This document shows, one piece after another, positions 6,625 to 10,554 of a stretch of 10,554 nt of DNA. The notes beneath the pieces are model-generated. The model saw only the letters and a program-made list of their open reading frames with translations. It had not been told where the DNA came from and did no database searches. The stretch is from the NCBI GenBank assembly GCA_022701475.1, contig JAKOOI010000506.1, positions 1-10,554 of the forward strand, given 5' to 3'. The position numbers and the translations under genes were made by a program. The DNA comes from Weeksellaceae bacterium (GTDB lineage: Bacteria > Bacteroidota > Bacteroidia > Flavobacteriales > Weeksellaceae). The number at the start of each line of letters is the position of its first letter. Within the stretch, counting starts at the first letter, position 1.

Positions 6625-6659
6625 AACCTTGCAGGTTCCAGTGGCCTGCAGGGTTTTTT
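6625..6659 (+). terminator. Terminator-like hairpin between ATPase and permease
   Basis: AACCTTGCAGG (6625-6635) pairs with CCTGCAGGGTT (6645-6655) as an 11-bp stem with one G-U pair and a 9-nt loop. It is followed directly by T residues to 6659. This is the shape of an intrinsic terminator or attenuator on the plus strand. Its position inside a presumed operon suggests the permeases are transcribed at a lower level or from their own promoter. Confidence 0.65.
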
Positions 6660-6708
6660 AAAGAATTGCATTTATTACGTACTTAAAATAATTTAATAAT
6701 CCGTTTTT

Positions 6709-6722
6709 GAATTTTAAAATTC
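6709..6722. repeat. 14-bp AT-rich perfect palindrome upstream of the permease
   Basis: GAATTTTAAAATTC is a perfect palindrome about 70-80 bp before the permease ATG, with a partial repeat (ATTTTAAAT) starting near 6725. It could be an operator for the downstream genes, but short AT palindromes are common in AT-rich leaders, so the regulatory reading is weak. Confidence 0.3.
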
Positions 6723-6789
6723 TGATTTTAAATAGCAAAAAGCTAATTGCTATCAGCTACTTACCATTACTAATTCCCAATCAACCTCT

Positions 6790-9207
6790 ATGCTTTATAA
6801 CTGGCTCAAGATCGCTTTCATCAATTATAAAAAAAACCGGCTGTCCACCCTGATCAATCTTTTCGGAATGACCATTGGGCTTACCGGCTTCATGCTCATC
6901 CTGATGCACTGGAATGACGAAGAATCCTATGAAAAATGGAACCCGGAGAAGGACCGGATCTATTTTTTCCAATCCTATTTTCAGAAAGAAAAATCTTACG
7001 GAAGCAGCATCCCTTATCCTTTTGCCAGGCGTGCCGCAGAAACCATTCCTGAAGTGGACGATTTCGTAGTACTGAACAATACGGCCGCAGCTTATCAGAT
7101 TACTTCGACCCATGGAAAAGCTTATCAGCGGAACGGGTATTTTGCATCAGACCGGTTCTTCAGGTTCTTTCCTTTCAGGCTTGTATCAGGCAGCTATGCA
7201 AATCCTTTACGAAATGCCTATGATATTGCCATTTCGTCTGAAACGGCCAACAATATATTCGGAAAAACAGAGGTGGCGGGGGAACGTCTGCGGCTTGACC
7301 ACCGTGATTTTATTATAACGGCAGTCTATGAGCTGCCGCGGGAAAATACACAGATCCGGCCGGATTTTGTGATCAATCCTGTGGAAAGTATCAATATTGC
7401 AAAAGACCAGTGGGGAAACTTCAGCTACCTCTGTTTTTTCATGCTGAAAAAAGGCACGGGTCCTGAGGTTTTTGAAAAGAAATTCAAGGACATCATTACG
7501 GCAAGGGCAAAAGCGGTATCCGGAAAAGCAGGGCTTACCCCTCAGCAGTATATTGATACCTATGGTCCGGCATCATGCCTGCTCACGCCTCTCGATCAAA
7601 TGAATCTTCATGCGAAAGCCACCTGGTTCAGCAGCCCGGATTTCAAGACGATCTTCATCCTGTTCATTCTTTCCCTGCTCATTGTGCTGTTGTCAGCCAT
7701 TAATTTTATTAATCTTAAAACAGCACAGGCATCGCAGCGTGCCAAAGAAACGGGGATACGGAAAGCCATCGGGAGCTCACGGTTTTTGCTGGCCATGCAG
7801 TTCCTTACCGAAACGTTTATCATCTGCCTGGCCTCCTACATCCTGTCCCTGGCATTAACGGAGCTGCTGCTGCCTGCCTTCAATTCATTTTTCAATAAAA
7901 AAATGGTTTTCCATGACTGGCCTATATACTTCTATTCTTTTGACATGATCATTTTTATCACCCTGATTTCCGGCCTTGCCCCGGCTCTGTATCTTTCCGG
8001 GTTTAAAGCGATTGAAACCCTGAAAGGAAATTTTACACGGAGCAGGCAGGGAACATGGCTCAGAAACGGGATCCTGACCTTACAGCTTATTATTTCCTCG
8101 TTTTTTATCATCGGCGCACTTATCGTTCATCAGCAGGTACACTATATGATGAACAAAGACCTGGGGTTTAACGGGAAACAGATTTTACAGATTAACTTCA
8201 GCGATTACAGCCATAAAAGACCCTGGACAAAGTATGAAAGGCTGAAAACCGAGATGCTGAAAATATCCGGTGTTGAAGCTGTTTCTTACGGAGAGGCCGT
8301 TCCCGGCAGCTCCAGCTACAATTTCACCAATATGATGTATAAAGACAAAAGCTTCAATGCACAGAACGGCGCTATGGATTACAATTATCTCCGGTTTATC
8401 GGTGTACCGCTGCTTAAAGGCCGGTGGCTGAGTCCGGAACGGGCTTCTGATACCATCAGTAACGTTATGGTGAACGAGGCATTCGTGAAAAAGTTCGGCT
8501 GGACCGATGAAGAAGCTTTACGCAAGGAATTCCTGACGGGCTTTGACGGCAAGAAACCCTATCATATTGTAGGCATTGTAAAAGACCATAATATCCGCGG
8601 GCTCAACACTGAGATAGAACCGGTTATCTTTTTTCATTACCTGGAGACGCCGTGGGTGAGATCAAATGTGAATAATATCCAGCTGAAAATCAATGCAGAT
8701 GATATGGAAGGTACCCTGAACAGGATCAGAACGTACTGGCAGGATCATGCAGAACCCGGCTATCCTATCCAATCCTGTTTCGTGGACAAAGAATTTGCGA
8801 AAACTTTTGAAACCTACCGGAAACAGCAGACGCTTTTTACCATCCTGAATGCCCTGGTCCTGCTCGTGGCACTGCTGGGACTGTTTGCCCTTTCCTCACT
8901 GATTATCGGACAGAAACTGAAAGAGGTGGCCATCAGGAAAACGTTGGGGGCATCAGACGGAGACCTGATTTTCGGACTGACGAAACAGTTCCTGATGATT
9001 ACACTGGCTGCCGTCCTCCTCAGCATGCCCGTCAGCTATTACCTGATGAACGAATGGCTGAAAGATTTCGCCTACAGAATAGACATGCCGGTTTTCCCGT
9101 TTGCGGTAAGCCTTATCTCCCTGATGGCCCTTACTTTCGCTGTGGTCGGCATCAAAGCCCGGCAGGCTGCGAAAGTAAATCTGGTGAAGTACCTGAAATA
9201 TGAATAA
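6790..9207 (+). CDS. ABC transporter permease, MacB/FtsX family (two FtsX modules)
   Basis: An 805-residue inner-membrane permease. Predicted membrane segments are at about 19-41, 286-308, 334-362, 381-404, 427-448, 683-707, 733-755 and 768-790. The large region after the first segment (about 42-285) is a MacB-type periplasmic core domain, and a second soluble domain (about 450-680) separates the two FtsX modules. Each module carries the conserved turn thought to contact the ATPase: ETGIRKAIGSS (320-330) and EVAIRKTLGAS (712-722). A double module of about 800 residues is the usual Bacteroidota arrangement, so one chain may supply both halves. The start ATG at 6790 is supported by the near-identical start of the following paralogue. 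It should work with the ATPase at 5732-6453 and the adaptor at 4034-5275, moving substrate from the periplasm or inner membrane outward (mechanotransmission type). The substrate is unknown. Confidence 0.93.
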   Translation: MLYNWLKIAFINYKKNRLSTLINLFGMTIGLTGFMLILMHWNDEESYEKWNPEKDRIYFFQSYFQKEKSYGSSIPYPFARRAAETIPEVDDFVVLNNTAAAYQITSTHGKAYQRNGYFASDRFFRFFPFRLVSGSYANPLRNAYDIAISSETANNIFGKTEVAGERLRLDHRDFIITAVYELPRENTQIRPDFVINPVESINIAKDQWGNFSYLCFFMLKKGTGPEVFEKKFKDIITARAKAVSGKAGLTPQQYIDTYGPASCLLTPLDQMNLHAKATWFSSPDFKTIFILFILSLLIVLLSAINFINLKTAQASQRAKETGIRKAIGSSRFLLAMQFLTETFIICLASYILSLALTELLLPAFNSFFNKKMVFHDWPIYFYSFDMIIFITLISGLAPALYLSGFKAIETLKGNFTRSRQGTWLRNGILTLQLIISSFFIIGALIVHQQVHYMMNKDLGFNGKQILQINFSDYSHKRPWTKYERLKTEMLKISGVEAVSYGEAVPGSSSYNFTNMMYKDKSFNAQNGAMDYNYLRFIGVPLLKGRWLSPERASDTISNVMVNEAFVKKFGWTDEEALRKEFLTGFDGKKPYHIVGIVKDHNIRGLNTEIEPVIFFHYLETPWVRSNVNNIQLKINADDMEGTLNRIRTYWQDHAEPGYPIQSCFVDKEFAKTFETYRKQQTLFTILNALVLLVALLGLFALSSLIIGQKLKEVAIRKTLGASDGDLIFGLTKQFLMITLAAVLLSMPVSYYLMNEWLKDFAYRIDMPVFPFAVSLISLMALTFAVVGIKARQAAKVNLVKYLKYE

Positions 9208-9282
9208 TGACGAAAACAGAACCCGGCTCCTTTCCTGAAGACGTATTGTAAATGTCCACTTTTAAACCTGAAAATCAAAACT

Positions 9283-10554
9283 ATGTTATACAACTGGCTC
9301 AAAATAGCATTCATTAATTATAAGAAAAACTGGCTGTCCACCCTGATCAATATTCTGGGATTAAGCACCGGATTAAGTGTTTTCCTGCTGATTTTCATCC
9401 ACTGGCAGGATGAAAAATCATATGAGCAATGGATCCCGGAAAAAGAGAACACTTACTTTGTAGAAAACAGCAGCGCTTCTTTCGGAATGCAGGCCGCTTC
9501 CAGCTATCCGCAACTCTTTGTTTCCAAAGAGAAGTTTCCTGAAATCAGGGAAGTTACCATTTACAACGATTGGGGAAGGAAAAAACTGAGTAACGGCGGC
9601 CGGTCCGTCTATGCTTTTTCAGCCGCTACCGAAGAAGCTTTTTTCAACATATTCCCCTTTGAAAATGTTGCCGGCAATTTCCGGAATGCGCTGGACGGTA
9701 ATGGTAAAATTGCCCTTTCGGAGAAAACTGCCCGGCAGTTGTTCGGGGATGATTATACTGCTGCCGTCGGAAAAACGGTAAAGAATGATTCGGATGAGAA
9801 AGAGTATGTCGTAACCGCCATTTACCGTGCCCCGGAAAGCCATACGGTCTTCAGTCCCGATTTCCTTTTCAGGCATCCTTACCTTGAAGACAGCAAAAAC
9901 CAGTGGACCAGCTACAGCTACTACGGTTTTTTCAAACTAAAGCCCGGCACGGATCCCAAGGTTCTGGAACAGAAGCTTACCCGCCTTATGAACGATCAGG
10001 AAAAAAGGGCTGCCGCAAAATGGGGAAGTGAAATCGATGAAAAAAAACCGTCCCGTGTTTATCTGACTCCCGTAAGCAGGATGAAACTGGACGCCAGAAG
10101 CGACGGAATTGCCAAAGGCGATAAAAAATCCATACTGATTATGCTGGGCCTATCTGTCCTGATTTTGCTGCTGTCCGGCATCAATCTCATCAACCTGAAC
10201 ACCGCACAGGCTTCCCAGCGGGCCAAGGAAGTCGGGATACGGAAAGCTGCCGGCAGCACGAACTCCGCACTGATCCTGCAGTTTCTGCTGGAGACCTTCA
10301 TGATCTGCCTGGCGGCCTACCTCATCGCTCTGACTGTGATTGAACTCGTGCTCCCGTCCTACAACCGTTTCCTGGATAAGGAAATCAGGTTAAATGATCC
10401 GAGGATTTTCATATACTCAGGATTGCTGCTGATTGTCTTTGCATTGATAGCAGGGCTTGTTCCTGCCGTTTATCTCGCCAATTTCAAGCCCGCCAATACC
10501 CTGAAAGGCAATTTCGCCCGGAGCAAAAGCGGAGCTATGTTAAGAAATTCCATC
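9283..10554 (+). CDS. Second MacB/FtsX-family permease, tandem paralogue (3' end outside window)
   Basis: An open frame of 424 codons runs from ATG at 9283 to the window edge with no stop. It starts MLYNWLKIAFINYKKN, the same sixteen residues as the preceding permease, and stays alignable to it through the periplasmic core, with a first membrane segment at about 19-41. The first FtsX module is present: segments at about 282-305, 326-356 and 375-398, and the ATPase-contact turn EVGIRKAAGST (316-326). The second module lies beyond the window. It begins 75 bp after the previous stop, with no terminator or promoter seen in between, so the two are probably cotranscribed. The paralogues have diverged well in the periplasmic domain (about 62-275), suggesting different substrates or a heterodimer rather than a recent copy. 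Confidence 0.92.
   Translation, partial: MLYNWLKIAFINYKKNWLSTLINILGLSTGLSVFLLIFIHWQDEKSYEQWIPEKENTYFVENSSASFGMQAASSYPQLFVSKEKFPEIREVTIYNDWGRKKLSNGGRSVYAFSAATEEAFFNIFPFENVAGNFRNALDGNGKIALSEKTARQLFGDDYTAAVGKTVKNDSDEKEYVVTAIYRAPESHTVFSPDFLFRHPYLEDSKNQWTSYSYYGFFKLKPGTDPKVLEQKLTRLMNDQEKRAAAKWGSEIDEKKPSRVYLTPVSRMKLDARSDGIAKGDKKSILIMLGLSVLILLLSGINLINLNTAQASQRAKEVGIRKAAGSTNSALILQFLLETFMICLAAYLIALTVIELVLPSYNRFLDKEIRLNDPRIFIYSGLLLIVFALIAGLVPAVYLANFKPANTLKGNFARSKSGAMLRNSI

Larger units (their letters stand above)
6454..6789 (+). other. Gap between ATPase and permease genes
   Basis: 336 bp separate two genes that are normally close together in one operon. The first part is moderately GC-rich and contains a 52-residue frame from 6538 to 6696 (MKTLYLSAVSKVRPG), which runs through the terminator hairpin and has no recognisable domain. 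After the hairpin the DNA becomes strongly AT-rich (6660-6789), which suits a separate promoter for the permeases. I could not identify a clear -33/-7 pair. An inverted repeat TAGCAA-N8-TTGCTA lies at 6733-6752. Confidence 0.45.

Noticed and set aside
6538..6696. 52-residue ORF MKTLYLSAVSKVRPG between ATPase and permease
   Set aside because: It reads through the terminator hairpin at 6625-6659, has no recognisable domain, and is short enough to arise by chance.
1..10554. CRISPR arrays, tRNA or rRNA genes, transposase genes
   Set aside because: No regularly spaced repeats, no cloverleaf-like or rRNA-like sequence and no transposase motifs were seen on either strand.

Overview
The window looks like a chromosomal segment from a Bacteroidota member of the Chryseobacterium type (Weeksellaceae/Flavobacteriia). 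I infer this from the protein style: a sigma54 activator with the GAFTDA variant, MacB/FtsX-type permeases of about 800 residues starting MLYNWLKIAF, AT-rich leaders and no clear Shine-Dalgarno sequences. The genus is an inference from family resemblance, not a search result.

Layout. 1-108 is the C-terminal end of an unidentified plus-strand gene, followed by a strong hairpin terminator (170-198). On the minus strand lie a two-component pair: an NtrC-family sigma54-dependent response regulator (3360 to 2017) and downstream of it a membrane sensor histidine kinase (1800 to 484). A 216-bp gap between them holds a long imperfect hairpin (1882-1951). Upstream of the regulator, on the same strand, is a decayed DUF1016/YhcG-type nuclease gene (3374-3789). 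On the plus strand, divergent from the regulator, come a periplasmic adaptor of the HlyD/MacA type (4034-5275), a 456-bp spacer with only doubtful ORFs, a LolD/MacB-type ABC ATPase broken by one frameshift exactly at its LSGGQ signature (5732-6453), a 336-bp gap with a terminator-like hairpin, a full-length FtsX/MacB-type permease (6790-9207), and a second, tandem paralogous permease that runs off the window end (9283 onward).

How it works together (inference). The kinase and the sigma54 activator probably control the divergent tripartite export operon. The sequence supports this directly: a near-consensus -24/-12 promoter (TGGCAC-N5-TTGT, 3985-3999) sits just upstream of the adaptor gene. 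Two direct copies of a TGTCCGGT-N5-ACAG site lie about 97 and 118 bp upstream of the predicted transcription start, exactly 21 bp (two helical turns) apart, where NtrC-type activators bind. A perfect 12-bp inverted repeat brackets the promoter itself. The exporter would couple ATP hydrolysis at the inner membrane to a periplasmic adaptor, but no TolC-like outer-membrane partner is recognisable in the window, and the ATPase as written cannot be translated intact.

The main points to check are the regulatory module at 3885-4017, the nuclease-gene remnant beside it, the ATPase frameshift (real or sequencing error), and the hairpin element at 1860-1980.
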